The notes under the pieces were generated by a model. The model was not told the DNA's origin, did no database searches, and saw only the letters and a list, made by a program, of their open reading frames with translations. Shown here in pieces: positions 8,403 through 17,367 of a DNA stretch of 52,349 nt (the stretch's first letter is position 1; every line of letters begins with the position of its first letter). The stretch comes from Niabella sp. (GTDB taxonomy: Bacteria; Bacteroidota; Bacteroidia; Chitinophagales; Chitinophagaceae), in the NCBI GenBank assembly GCA_027493055.1, contig JAPUDO010000096.1:1-52349 (forward strand), in the 5' to 3' direction. The position numbers were made by a program, and so were the translations under genes.

Positions 8403-9587
8403 ATGTGTACAAAATATACAACGGGGTTAATGCTCATAACCTATCTGTCTGTAATGTTGCTTGCATCCTGTACAAAAGGTAAACGGTTCAGGGACAATAG
8501 CGGGATTCAACTCAACACTTCCACAGATTTGAATGAAGGCGATACAACTTTCAATTATATATTCCGGCAGCGGTATGAAGGATATGCCTGCTACCGTATC
8601 CCGGCTATCATTCGTGCTAAAGACGGTTCCCTGATTGCCTTTGCAGAGGCGCGCAAAAACAGCTGCAGCGATATAGGTGATATTGACATGGTAATGAAAC
8701 GTTCCACTGATGGCGGTGCTACCTGGAGCGGCATTAAAAGAATATGGGACGATGGCTCCAATACCTGTGGCAACCCGGCCCCTGTGGTAGATGAAAGCAC
8801 AGGAAACATTTACCTGCTAATGACATGGAACAATGGCGCTGATAATATAGGCGCTATTAACGGGGGCACCAGTAAAGATACCCGGCGGGTATTTGTAACC
8901 ATGTCTTCTGACAATGGCGCCAGCTGGGCAACGCCCAAAGAAATCACCTCCCAGGTGAAGCGTGATGGCTGGGCATGGTATGCTACCGGTCCCTGCCATG
9001 GTATCCAGTTAACAAGCGGAGATAAAAAAGGCCGGCTAATCATTCCCTGTGATTATATAGAAGCCAGCAAAAGCGGCGGCAGAAGTTTTTCGCATGTGAT
9101 CTATTCCGATGATCACGGACAAACATGGCAAATAGGAGGGGTGGCTCCTTTGGATAAATCCAATGAATCCACGGTAGCCGAATTGTCAAACGGTGATGTC
9201 ATGCTGAACATGAGGCGCAGCAGCGGCACCAGCAGGTATGTAGCCACCAGCACCGATTATGGCATTACGTGGAAAAATATGAAGACGGATGATAATCTTA
9301 TTGAGCCGGTATGCCAGGGCAGTTTGCTTTCTTCTTCTATGAAAGGAGTGCATACCTTATTTTTTTCAAACCCTGCAAGCCTCGAAAGAAAGAAAATGAC
9401 CATTAAAAAAAGTACCGATAACGGGATGACATGGACACAATCGTATCTGGTGTATGCCGGGCCGTCAGCTTATTCAGATATTGTGAAACTAACGGATACA
9501 CATATAGGCATTTTATATGAGGCCGGGGTAAACTCGGCATATATGGGTATTGGCTTTAAAGTAATTCCGCTTTCAGCCTTTAAGTAA
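8403..9587 (+). CDS. Exo-alpha-sialidase, lipoprotein type (GH33)
   Basis: The enzyme would release terminal sialic acid from glycans at the cell surface. It is a 394-residue lipoprotein (signal peptide ending LLASC, Cys23) made of one catalytic six-bladed propeller. The YRIP motif supplies the first Arg (Arg65), and five Asp-boxes are visible (STDGGATW 101-108, SSDNGASW 168-175, SDDHGQTW 235-242, STDYGITW 283-290, STDNGMTW 337-344). Asp90, Glu255, Arg271, Arg329 and Tyr357 sit at the spacing expected for the acid, the Glu/Tyr nucleophile pair and the remaining two Arg of the triad. It lacks the N-terminal extra domain of the second sialidase in this operon, so the two probably differ in location or preferred linkage. 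Confidence 0.93.
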   Translation: MCTKYTTGLMLITYLSVMLLASCTKGKRFRDNSGIQLNTSTDLNEGDTTFNYIFRQRYEGYACYRIPAIIRAKDGSLIAFAEARKNSCSDIGDIDMVMKRSTDGGATWSGIKRIWDDGSNTCGNPAPVVDESTGNIYLLMTWNNGADNIGAINGGTSKDTRRVFVTMSSDNGASWATPKEITSQVKRDGWAWYATGPCHGIQLTSGDKKGRLIIPCDYIEASKSGGRSFSHVIYSDDHGQTWQIGGVAPLDKSNESTVAELSNGDVMLNMRRSSGTSRYVATSTDYGITWKNMKTDDNLIEPVCQGSLLSSSMKGVHTLFFSNPASLERKKMTIKKSTDNGMTWTQSYLVYAGPSAYSDIVKLTDTHIGILYEAGVNSAYMGIGFKVIPLSAFK

Positions 9588-9648
9588 TACGTCAAAGCAT
9601 TTAAAACTGCCTGGTTGGACAAATTCCTGCAGGCATAAAAATATACGG

Positions 9649-11151
9649 ATGAAGCATTTGTTTTTTATCAGCGCCATACTATTTGTTGCATTATTAGCAG
9701 CCTGTAAAAAAGAAGATGATACAAAGCCTTTACAGGCGGCTATTCGTGGCAATACCTTTGAGATATTAGCGGGCGACAGCATCGTGTTTAAAGACTCTTC
9801 GTCTGGAAGGGTATCACGCTGGAGCTGGGAATTTGAAGGAGGCCAGCCCGGGGCTTCTGAACTGTCGTCCCCAATGGTTGTGTATAATACGCCCGGTACT
9901 TATAGCGTAATTTTAACGGTAAGTGACGCTAACGGATCGAACACCGTCAAAAAAGAAGGTTTAGTAAAAGTAGGATACAATAAAGTGGTGGCGGGCTTTT
10001 CGGCAGATAAGCTAGTGGCGCAACAGGGCGATTCTGTTCATTTTAAGGATTTTTCTACCGGTTTGCCTAGTGCATGGAAATGGGAATTTAAAGAGCAGGA
10101 GTCAGGCCTTATCATTACCTCAACCCAGCGGAACCCCGCTATAAAATTTGACCAGCCTGGGAAATATACTGTAACATTAAAGGCCAGTAATGCCGCTTAC
10201 CAGGATGTGGCGGTTAAGGAGCTTTATCTTGAAGTGATAGACATTACCTTCGTATCTGCCAATTTCACCAGCAATACCACCGCTACTTATGCAGGAGGTA
10301 AAGTGGCCTTCTATAATACTTCATTAGGAACAGCAACCAGCTATAGCTGGACCTTTGAAGGTGGCTCGCCTTCCGTTTCCAGCGAAGCTGATCCGCAAAT
10401 AACGTATAGCTCACCTGGAAGATATAAGGTGAAGCTAACTGTTGCCAATCCGTCCAAACAATCTGAAAAAGAAATAGACGCTTATATCCTTGTTGTACCT
10501 TCCGGTAACTTACTGGCATTTTTCCCTTTCAATAATAATGCAAATGATGCAGGGCCTTTATCGGTGCAAACCACTCCAACAGGAAGTGTTGCTTTTGCAG
10601 GGGCCGACAGGAACGGGCAGGCAGGCGCCGCCGGTTATTTCGATGGCTCATCGGGCCTGTACTTGCAAAGCGCTGGCATATTCAATATCGGCACATCCGA
10701 TTTCACCGTATCCGGCTGGTTTAAAACAAACGGTGCAACCAGGATGATGTTGTGGCAGGAAAGCGGTAAAAACGGATCGGCTGATAACCAATCCTGGTTA
10801 AGGCTCAATGATAATACTACAACCCAGTATATGCGGTTCAATACAGAATATTCAGGCGGTTCAAGCATATTGAATCTTGCTTCCGAAGGGAAAGTGAATG
10901 TCAATAGCTGGTATCATATAGTGGCTGTAAGAAACGGAACAAAAATGAGCGTTTACATCAATGGTACAAAAGTAAAAGAGCTTACCACCCCGGAAGCTAG
11001 GAATATAACCGGAGCAGACCAGGGCTTTAAGATCGGGTTCCAGCAGGGTGCTACATCGTTTAGTAATTTCTATAACGGATATATGGATGATCTCCTGATA
11101 TATAAACGCGCTTTAACGGATGCAGAGATCGCAGCGTTGTATAATCTTTGA
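9649..11151 (+). CDS. PKD- and LamG-domain surface lipoprotein
   Basis: This 500-residue lipoprotein (signal peptide ending LLAACKK, Cys19) has three PKD-type Ig-like domains (about 37-107, 114-198 and 203-285), each with the W-x-W/F-E-F-E/K-G-G core and the P-G-x-Y-x-V-x-L-x-V strand. A LamG/concanavalin-like domain follows (about 288-500), with FFPFNNNANDAGPL, WFKTN, the DDLLIYKRALTDAEI motif and a C-terminal Leu. No catalytic motif is seen. In a SusCD locus such a protein usually acts as an extra surface glycan-binding protein; here it probably holds sialoglycans near the two sialidases. It sits between the two sialidase genes, 61 bases after the first and 16 before the second. Confidence 0.85.
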   Translation: MKHLFFISAILFVALLAACKKEDDTKPLQAAIRGNTFEILAGDSIVFKDSSSGRVSRWSWEFEGGQPGASELSSPMVVYNTPGTYSVILTVSDANGSNTVKKEGLVKVGYNKVVAGFSADKLVAQQGDSVHFKDFSTGLPSAWKWEFKEQESGLIITSTQRNPAIKFDQPGKYTVTLKASNAAYQDVAVKELYLEVIDITFVSANFTSNTTATYAGGKVAFYNTSLGTATSYSWTFEGGSPSVSSEADPQITYSSPGRYKVKLTVANPSKQSEKEIDAYILVVPSGNLLAFFPFNNNANDAGPLSVQTTPTGSVAFAGADRNGQAGAAGYFDGSSGLYLQSAGIFNIGTSDFTVSGWFKTNGATRMMLWQESGKNGSADNQSWLRLNDNTTTQYMRFNTEYSGGSSILNLASEGKVNVNSWYHIVAVRNGTKMSVYINGTKVKELTTPEARNITGADQGFKIGFQQGATSFSNFYNGYMDDLLIYKRALTDAEIAALYNL

Positions 11152-11167
11152 TAATAAAAATAAAAGA

Positions 11168-12832
11168 ATGAAGTATTTAGTACGTATAGGAACAGTATTT
11201 ATATTTTTAATTGCGAACAGGTGCCTGGCGCAAGGCTTTGAGCTGCAGCAAAAACATTACACGGTACCTGTGGTGAAAGAAAGCCCTTATACGGCTTTAA
11301 TACGGGTAGCCATAACTATCCCGGCAGGTAAAGATTCAGCCTTTTTCTTACAGCAGCTAAGCCTCAGCTTACAGCAGGTAACCGGCAAACAGGCTATTAA
11401 TACCATAAAAATTTATAGCACTACAGACAGCAATTACCTGAACCAGGAAAAAACAATGCGTGCAAGCCAGTTTGCGGTATATAATGCTGCACGGGCAACT
11501 ACGGGTATCGTAAAGATCAATGGTAATCTGAGATTTGCGCCCGGCACTAATTATATCTGGGTTGGTTTGTCCTTGAAGCAATCGGCAGATATTGCAGATA
11601 AGATACGGCTATGTGTAACAGGAATAGTGGTTAATAGCAACCCCGTTTCTTTACCCACTCCTTCGCAACTTGCTAATTTCCGTATCGCATCTGCAGTCCG
11701 GCAATCCATGCAGGATAATGTGCACACTTCCCGCATACCTGGTATTGCCACCGCAACTAACGGAGATTTGCTCGCTATCTATGATGCCCGTTACGACTCA
11801 AAGAGAGATCTGCAGGGCGATATAGATATTGCACTTAACAGAAGTACCGATAAAGGGAATACCTGGCTGCCTATACAACGCATAATAGATATGGGGCGTT
11901 GGGGAGGCTTGCCTGAGAAATTTAATGGAGTTTCCGATCCCTGTATTCTTGTTGATGAAAGAAGCGGAGTCATTTTTGTTGCCGGGTTATGGATGCATGG
12001 GTTGCTTGACGGGAACGGACAATGGATGCAGCCGCTTTCAGACACCAGCACTGTGTGGAATCATCAATGGAGAAATAAAGGTTCTCAGCCCGGATTTGAT
12101 CCAAAACAAACAGCGCAGTTTTTAATAGTAAAAAGTACCGATAACGGTAAAACCTGGAGTAAGCCGGTTAATATTACGAAGATGTGCAAGAAAGAAGAAT
12201 GGTGGCTATGGGCGCCGGCGCCGGGACGCGGGTTTACAATGAGTGACGGCACGCTTGTTCTACCAACGCAGGGTAGGGATAAAAATGGAGCGCCCTTTTC
12301 AAATATTACTTATAGTAAAGATGGAGGTGTAACATGGGTGACAAGTAACCCTGCTTCAACAGGTACCAGCGAATGTGCCGCTGCACAATTGTCTGATGGT
12401 TCTGTTATGCTGAATATGCGCACCAATGCCAATAAGGGTTTAACAGGCGAAGGCAATGGCCGCGCCATTGCTGTGACCAGCAACCTGGGTAAAACCTGGG
12501 CAGAACATAATACTTCCCGCAAAGCCTTACCCGAACCGGTTTGTATGGGTAGCTTATATAAGCATACTTATTTTAAGGACGGCAGGAAAAAGAGTGTATT
12601 GCTGTTCCTGAACCCTAACTCAACCACAGGTCGCAACCATATAACACTGAAAGCCAGTTTTGATAATGGCAATACCTGGCCCTCTCAAAAATATATTTTA
12701 TTGGATGAATTGAGCGGCTTTGGTTATTCCTGCATCACGTCGGTGGACAATGATACAATTGGTGTGCTGTACGAGAGCAGCCAGGCGCAACTGGTGTTTC
12801 AGCAAATAAGTTTAAAAGAAATAACAGAATAA
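11168..12832 (+). CDS. nanH: Exo-alpha-sialidase with N-terminal domain, secreted (GH33)
   Basis: The second sialidase of the operon has 554 residues from the ATG at 11168, which places a clean signal peptide (cleavage after CLAQ, residue 22) at the N-terminus; the longer reading frame from 11120 would overlap the preceding gene and is rejected. Residues about 25-160 form a beta-rich N-terminal domain like that of Bacteroides sialidases. The catalytic propeller follows with SRIP (Arg189), Asp-boxes at 226-233, 323-330, 383-390, 437-444 and 498-505, and Asp214, Glu402, Arg418, Arg489 and Tyr520 as likely catalytic residues. It lacks a lipobox, so it should be periplasmic or secreted. The lyase gene starts 2 bases after its stop. 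Confidence 0.92.
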   Translation: MKYLVRIGTVFIFLIANRCLAQGFELQQKHYTVPVVKESPYTALIRVAITIPAGKDSAFFLQQLSLSLQQVTGKQAINTIKIYSTTDSNYLNQEKTMRASQFAVYNAARATTGIVKINGNLRFAPGTNYIWVGLSLKQSADIADKIRLCVTGIVVNSNPVSLPTPSQLANFRIASAVRQSMQDNVHTSRIPGIATATNGDLLAIYDARYDSKRDLQGDIDIALNRSTDKGNTWLPIQRIIDMGRWGGLPEKFNGVSDPCILVDERSGVIFVAGLWMHGLLDGNGQWMQPLSDTSTVWNHQWRNKGSQPGFDPKQTAQFLIVKSTDNGKTWSKPVNITKMCKKEEWWLWAPAPGRGFTMSDGTLVLPTQGRDKNGAPFSNITYSKDGGVTWVTSNPASTGTSECAAAQLSDGSVMLNMRTNANKGLTGEGNGRAIAVTSNLGKTWAEHNTSRKALPEPVCMGSLYKHTYFKDGRKKSVLLFLNPNSTTGRNHITLKASFDNGNTWPSQKYILLDELSGFGYSCITSVDNDTIGVLYESSQAQLVFQQISLKEITE

Positions 12833-12834
12833 AA

Positions 12835-13785
12835 ATGATAAAGAAAACAGAAGGCCTGCTGGCCGCTACTTTCAGCACTTTTGACGGATATGGCAACCTT
12901 GATCTTTCACTGGTTCCATTGGTAGTAGACAGGTTGATTGCAGACGGGTTGAAAGGAGTTTTTATAGGAGGCACTAATGGAGAGGGCTTAAGCCTTACCA
13001 TTGAAGAGCGTATGGCCGTTGCAGAAGCATATATTAAAGCTGCTGATAAGCGATTGCTGATTTTTGTACATGTGGGGCATAGCTCCATAAGCGAAGCAAA
13101 AAAGTTGGCTACACATGCGCAGCAGGCAGGAGCCGATGCTATATCTGCAGTTGCCGCATTTTATTTTAAACCTTCTTCGGCTGAAAATCTTACGGCCTGT
13201 ATGGCACAGATAGCAGCTGCAGCGCCGGAACTACCCTTTTATTATTACCACATGCCCGCAGCAACCAATGTGAATATAAATGTGGTGGATTTTTTGAGGT
13301 TAGCAGAAGGACGTATACCTAACCTGGCAGGGGTTAAATACACCGCCAATACATTGCACGAATACCAGAGTTGTCTCAGATATGGAAATGGTAAATTTGA
13401 TATCCTTTTCGGGTACGATGAGCTCTTATTACCGGCCTTGAGCATTGGTGCAAAAGGAGCCATCGGCAGTACTTATAGTTTTGCAGCGCCTATGTACCTG
13501 AATGTGATCAGCCTGTTCCGGAAGGGAAGATTAGGTGAGGCAGAAGCGGCGCATTTTGAGTGTGTACAAATGATCAGGGCGTTAGCAAAATATTCGCCTA
13601 TTCCTGCACAAAAGCAAATACTTAAAATGCTTGGTCTGAACTTAGGTGCTACAAGGTTGCCACTGGTTGAACTTGATGGGGATGAATGTGAAGGACTAAA
13701 ACTATTTCTGGACAGTGTTAATTTTTTTCCTAACCTGGAAAAGGCAAAGACCATTTTAAAGCAGCGCGTTTTAATAGATCAATAA
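12835..13785 (+). CDS. nanA: N-acetylneuraminate lyase
   Basis: The enzyme splits sialic acid (Neu5Ac) into pyruvate and N-acetylmannosamine in the cytoplasm. The 316-residue protein has the DapA/NanA fold: GGTNGEG (45-51) for the carboxylate-binding loop, Tyr138 in YYYHMPA as the proton relay, and Lys168 in AGVKYT as the Schiff-base lysine. The GTNGEG and KYT motifs separate it from dihydrodipicolinate synthase. It begins 2 bases after the sialidase stop and is followed 13 bases later by the mutarotase gene, which indicates translational coupling. The products feed to ManNAc epimerase and GlcNAc catabolism, genes for which are not in this window. Confidence 0.93.
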   Translation: MIKKTEGLLAATFSTFDGYGNLDLSLVPLVVDRLIADGLKGVFIGGTNGEGLSLTIEERMAVAEAYIKAADKRLLIFVHVGHSSISEAKKLATHAQQAGADAISAVAAFYFKPSSAENLTACMAQIAAAAPELPFYYYHMPAATNVNINVVDFLRLAEGRIPNLAGVKYTANTLHEYQSCLRYGNGKFDILFGYDELLLPALSIGAKGAIGSTYSFAAPMYLNVISLFRKGRLGEAEAAHFECVQMIRALAKYSPIPAQKQILKMLGLNLGATRLPLVELDGDECEGLKLFLDSVNFFPNLEKAKTILKQRVLIDQ

Positions 13786-13798
13786 ACCAGGCGGCTTT

Positions 13799-14923
13799 AT
13801 GTTTCGTTCTTTTTATTGTTTAATATTAATTATGGTGATAATATCATGCGGATGCCATGAAAACGGGGCTTATAAAAATGGCGTACTGCAATGGTCGCAA
13901 TTACCGCAGGTTCCCGATCCTGTTGGTTTTGCCGGAACCTTTGCCGGAACCAGCCATGATTACCTGATCGTAGCGGGTGGTGCTAATTTCCCCGCAGGCA
14001 CCCGTCCCTGGTCGGGAGGTGTAAAGCAATGGAACGATAAGATATTTGCGCTTTATAAAGATGACAGCACCTGGAAAGAGATAGGAGCCCTGCCACGCCC
14101 TATGGGCTATGGCATTTCTTTAGATTGGAATGATGGTATCCTTTTAATAGGAGGTGCAGACCAGGCACAGCACTATACTACAGTGTACTTTCTGAAATAC
14201 GATGGCGCATCTTTACATATAGATACACTTGCGCCGTTACCGCAGCCATTGGCTAATTCCTGTGGTGCTATTGTTAATAAAACGCTGTATATGGCAGGAG
14301 GGCTGTCATCTCCATCTTCAAAGGAAACAGAGAAAATATTTTTATCGCTTGCTTTAGATCAGCCGCCTGAAAAACAGGCATGGAGCAGGTTACAGCCCTG
14401 GCCTGGTGAAAGCCGCATGTTGTGTGTGGCCGGAGTTATAAATGATGAATTTTATTTGATCAGTGGTACAAGCCTGGAAGCAACGGCTACTGATAGCATT
14501 CCAAAGCGTAAATATCTTACAGATGCGTATGCCTTTAATGCTTCGGGTGGCTGGCGAAAGATAAAAGACCTTCCCTATCCTGTTGTGGCAGCACCTACGC
14601 CGGCTTATACCACTATTGAAAACAACCTGCTGATATTTGGAGGAGATGACGGTAGCCTGGCTGATCAAAACGCCATACTAAAAGATAAGCATCCCGGTTT
14701 CCGTACAGAGGTGCTGGATTATGACCCCGCTAAAAATGAATGGAATATTGCAGGCCATATTTTTACTGATAAACAGCCTGATGCCGGGCAAAATCCCGGG
14801 AGAAGCACCTGGGCACCGGTAACAACACCGTTGGTAGTATGGGACAACAGTATTATTTTACCCCAGGGAGAGGCAAGGCCGGGCGTCAGGACCAACAGGG
14901 TATTGAAGGCAATTTTTAAATGA
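13799..14923 (+). CDS. nanM: Sialic acid mutarotase, cyclically permuted Kelch type (NanM-like)
   Basis: This 374-residue protein is of the Kelch-propeller type related to NanM, which speeds conversion of alpha-Neu5Ac, released by sialidases, to the beta form. Kelch blades are visible as repeated G-G motifs (IVAGGANFP, LLIGGADQA, YMAGGLSSP, LIFGGDDGS) each followed by a W or aromatic. The order of segments corresponds to the cyclically permuted mutarotase family found in Bacteroidota rather than the E. coli arrangement. A signal peptide with a lipobox-like IISCGC (Cys near 17-19) suggests a periplasmic lipoprotein. Placed between the lyase and the transporter gene, it fits a step just before uptake through the inner membrane. 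Confidence 0.85.
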   Translation: MFRSFYCLILIMVIISCGCHENGAYKNGVLQWSQLPQVPDPVGFAGTFAGTSHDYLIVAGGANFPAGTRPWSGGVKQWNDKIFALYKDDSTWKEIGALPRPMGYGISLDWNDGILLIGGADQAQHYTTVYFLKYDGASLHIDTLAPLPQPLANSCGAIVNKTLYMAGGLSSPSSKETEKIFLSLALDQPPEKQAWSRLQPWPGESRMLCVAGVINDEFYLISGTSLEATATDSIPKRKYLTDAYAFNASGGWRKIKDLPYPVVAAPTPAYTTIENNLLIFGGDDGSLADQNAILKDKHPGFRTEVLDYDPAKNEWNIAGHIFTDKQPDAGQNPGRSTWAPVTTPLVVWDNSIILPQGEARPGVRTNRVLKAIFK

Positions 14924-14943
14924 AAAATTAAACAGGTATTAAA

Positions 14944-16221
14944 GTGGGCTTTAGAGAAACAAAAACCCCGGGTTCAGATATTACTGCTTCAGGCTGGTAT
15001 CCCTGGATATTGGTAGGGGCGCTATGGGTTGTAGCGTTTTTAAATTACCTGGATCGTATTCTGATTGCTTCCATGCGCGACCCTATTGTTAAGGAATTTA
15101 CTTTAACGGATGCGCAGTTTGGATTACTCACTTCGGTGTTCTTGTGGTCTTATGGTTTATTAAGCCCATTTGGGGGTTACCTTGCTGATAAATACAGCAG
15201 GAAGACGGTTATTATCTTTAGTGTTGCGGTATGGTCAGCAGCTACAATATGGACAGGCTGGGTATCCTCTTTTGAAGAAATGGCAGCTGCGCGTATAGTG
15301 ATGGGCGCCAGTGAGGCTTTTTACATTCCGGCAGGCTTAGCGCTTATTACCGATTATCACAGGGGTAAAACACGCTCCCTTGCAACAGGACTGCATTTTA
15401 GCGGTTTATATGCAGGACTGGCATTAGGTGGAATAGGAGGTTATATTGCTGAAATATGGGGCTGGAGATGGGGCTTTCATATTTTTGGTTTTTTTGGTTG
15501 CGCCTATGCAGTTATTCTGTTATACATTTTAAAGGATAAAAAACAGGATAAAGGGAATCTGACCTCTGCGGATAGAGAAGTTGTGCTGGTTCAGGAAGAT
15601 GATAAGAAAATAAGCTTATGGTCTTCAATAAAAAGCCTGTTTAAAGAGCCTTCCTTCCTGTTATTGTTGTTTTATTTTATTGTGCTGGGTATTGCTAACT
15701 GGCTTATTTATGCGTGGTTGCCCACTTTTTTAAAAGAACAGTTTAACCTGGGATTAGGCGAATCGGGAATTTCTGCCACGCTTTATATACAGATTGGATC
15801 TTTTGCGGGAGTACTATTAGGCGGACTTTGGGCCGACAAATGGTTTAAAACAAATAAACGCAGTCGTATATGGGTGGTGCTTACAGGATTTACAGTAGGT
15901 GCGCCTTTTATGTACCTGATGTCTGCTACTTCAGTCTTCCTGATAGCAATAATTGCCATGTTTATTTTTGGAATGGCCAGGGGCTTTAATGATGCCAACC
16001 TGATGCCGATTGTAAGGCAGGTTGCTGATAGCAGGTATGTTGCCACAGCGTACGGTTTTTTGAACTTTTTAAGCACTGTTGCCGGAGGGCTGATGGTGTA
16101 TGTGGGCGGCGCTTTAAAAGATGCCGATATAAGTTTGGCATTGATTTATAAAATAGCTGCGGTATTACTGCTGCTGGCTACCTGGGCTTTATTTTTTGTA
16201 AAGGTGAAGGATCGTTCCTGA
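14944..16221 (+). CDS. nanT: MFS transporter, probable sialic acid permease (NanT-like)
   Basis: The 425-residue protein has about 12 hydrophobic segments and the MFS loop motif between TM2 and TM3 (GGYLADKYSRKTV, about 77-89). The pattern fits the anion:cation symporter/sugar-phosphate permease branch, to which the Bacteroides NanT belongs. Translation starts at a GTG (14944); the next in-frame ATG is inside TM1 or beyond and would destroy the first helix. It lies 20 bases after the mutarotase stop and is the last gene of the tight cluster. Substrate is assigned from context: neighbouring sialidases, mutarotase and lyase leave Neu5Ac as the expected cargo. Confidence 0.85.
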   Translation: MGFRETKTPGSDITASGWYPWILVGALWVVAFLNYLDRILIASMRDPIVKEFTLTDAQFGLLTSVFLWSYGLLSPFGGYLADKYSRKTVIIFSVAVWSAATIWTGWVSSFEEMAAARIVMGASEAFYIPAGLALITDYHRGKTRSLATGLHFSGLYAGLALGGIGGYIAEIWGWRWGFHIFGFFGCAYAVILLYILKDKKQDKGNLTSADREVVLVQEDDKKISLWSSIKSLFKEPSFLLLLFYFIVLGIANWLIYAWLPTFLKEQFNLGLGESGISATLYIQIGSFAGVLLGGLWADKWFKTNKRSRIWVVLTGFTVGAPFMYLMSATSVFLIAIIAMFIFGMARGFNDANLMPIVRQVADSRYVATAYGFLNFLSTVAGGLMVYVGGALKDADISLALIYKIAAVLLLLATWALFFVKVKDRS

Positions 16222-16383
16222 GGGACACTAAAAAGTTAGCGATATTCACAAGCAATTATCAGGTTGGTTACATATAAAGGGACTGATCATTTATGACAAC
16301 AATTTACTATGCCACGAATATAAGAATGGGTGCTTTTGTGCTATTTGTTATTATTTAAAAATAGAAACTGTATTCTTCTTATC

Positions 16384-16412
16384 CCTGCCTGCCCGAAAGG
16401 TACAGGCGGGCA
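16384..16412. repeat. REP-like imperfect palindrome (CCTGCC...GGCGGGC)
   Basis: Within the 317-base gap between the transporter and the GntR gene, CCTGCCTGCCCG and CAGGCGGGCA form an imperfect hairpin around AAAGGTA. A similar GC-rich palindrome lies at 37338-37362. It may serve as a terminator for the upstream operon or be a dispersed repeat. The rest of this gap is AT-rich and holds the putative operator at 16468-16482. Confidence 0.55.
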
Positions 16413-16467
16413 ATTGTGGCTGAATGTTTTATAGATTTATATGTTTCGTTCTCTTTTGAAGGAATTA

Positions 16468-16482
16468 TATTGTCCCACATAA
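16468..16482. promoter_or_regulatory. Possible autoregulatory operator (TATTGTCCCACATAA)
   Basis: The right half, ACATAA after a 3-base spacer, is identical to the susC operator half-site, and the left half matches at 4 of 6 positions. It lies 57 bases before the regulator's start codon. Weak evidence on its own; the shared half-site with the susC promoter is the argument. Confidence 0.3.
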
Positions 16483-16538
16483 ATACAAATACGTATATTT
16501 AATGTAATAAAAATTACTGAAACTTTACTCTAACTTAT

Positions 16539-17249
16539 ATGATAAGCGAGATAGAAAGAATTGAGACCACCACAATGGCAGATATGGTTGAAGTGCGTTT
16601 GAGAGACTATCTGAAAAAGAAGGCTTTTAAACCCGGAGATGCGCTACCCAAGGAATTAGAACTGGCGTCTGCATTAAATGTGAGCAGGAACGTAGTGCGG
16701 GAAGCATTAAGCCGTTTACGTATGTTGGGCATGATCGAGTCTAAAAAGAAAAGAGGCACATTCATCTCCGAGCCTGATATATTAGGAGGTTTTGAACGGG
16801 TTATGGATCCAATCTTGCTGGATCAAAAAACCTTACAGGACCTTTTTGAGCTGCGGCTGGTACTGGAAATGGGACTTGCCGATATTTTGTTTACCCGGAA
16901 AACGGAAACGGATATCCTGGAGCTGGAGCAGATCGTAAAAAAAGAAGTTAATAAAGTGCAACAGCCCTTTAAAGTGAAGTTTGAGATCGCATTTCATGGT
17001 AAGCTGTATCAAATGACAAGAAATGAAACCTTTATGCGGTTTCAGAAAATCCTGTTACCGGTATTTGAATATGTGGTAGCAGAAGAGCAACGGTTAAGCG
17101 GAAAGGCAGAAGTAGGAAAAATTACCCACAATGACCTGCTAAAGTTGCTGAAAAAAGGAGATCCTGAAGACTTTCGCCAGGGAATGAAGGCGCATTTAAA
17201 CCCGCATTTTCAAAGGGTAAAAGAGCGGATAATGACTCAGCAAAAGTAG
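16539..17249 (+). CDS. GntR-family regulator with FCD domain, probable sialic acid regulator
   Basis: The 236-residue protein has an N-terminal winged helix (about 11-80) with the GntR signature LPKELELASALNVSRNVVREALSRL, followed by an all-helical FCD effector domain (about 92-230) containing FHGKLYQMTRNETF and a late HNDLLKLLKKGD helix, typical of the FadR subgroup. NanR of enterobacteria belongs to the same subgroup and responds to Neu5Ac. Its position at the end of the sialic acid cluster, in the same direction but with its own 317-base upstream gap, suggests local control with separate expression. The inverted repeat over the susC start site is the likely target. The effector could also be a breakdown product such as ManNAc. 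Confidence 0.82.
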   Translation: MISEIERIETTTMADMVEVRLRDYLKKKAFKPGDALPKELELASALNVSRNVVREALSRLRMLGMIESKKKRGTFISEPDILGGFERVMDPILLDQKTLQDLFELRLVLEMGLADILFTRKTETDILELEQIVKKEVNKVQQPFKVKFEIAFHGKLYQMTRNETFMRFQKILLPVFEYVVAEEQRLSGKAEVGKITHNDLLKLLKKGDPEDFRQGMKAHLNPHFQRVKERIMTQQK

Positions 17250-17283
17250 TATTCCTGGTTTAGCTTTTACATACATAATATAA

Positions 17284-17321
17284 AATGAGCGTTTTGAATA
17301 TGGTGCTTCAAAACGCTCATT
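17284..17321. terminator. Bidirectional hairpin terminator
   Basis: A perfect 15-base stem (17284-17298 with 17307-17321) and 8-base loop lies between two convergent genes, the GntR regulator and carB. There is only a short A/T stretch on either side, so termination may be by hairpin alone. Confidence 0.7.
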
Positions 17322-17343
17322 AATATTAAATCGGTGCCAGTTC

Positions 17344-17358
17344 AGACCTATGAGGTCT
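17344..17358. repeat. AGACCT-ATG-AGGTCT hairpin downstream of carB
   Basis: Six-base perfect arms around ATG, 10 bases past the carB stop. The copy at the remnant (3437-3451) has the same arms with the loop reversed (CAT). It may act as the carB terminator. Confidence 0.5.
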
Positions 17359-17367
17359 TCTTACCTG

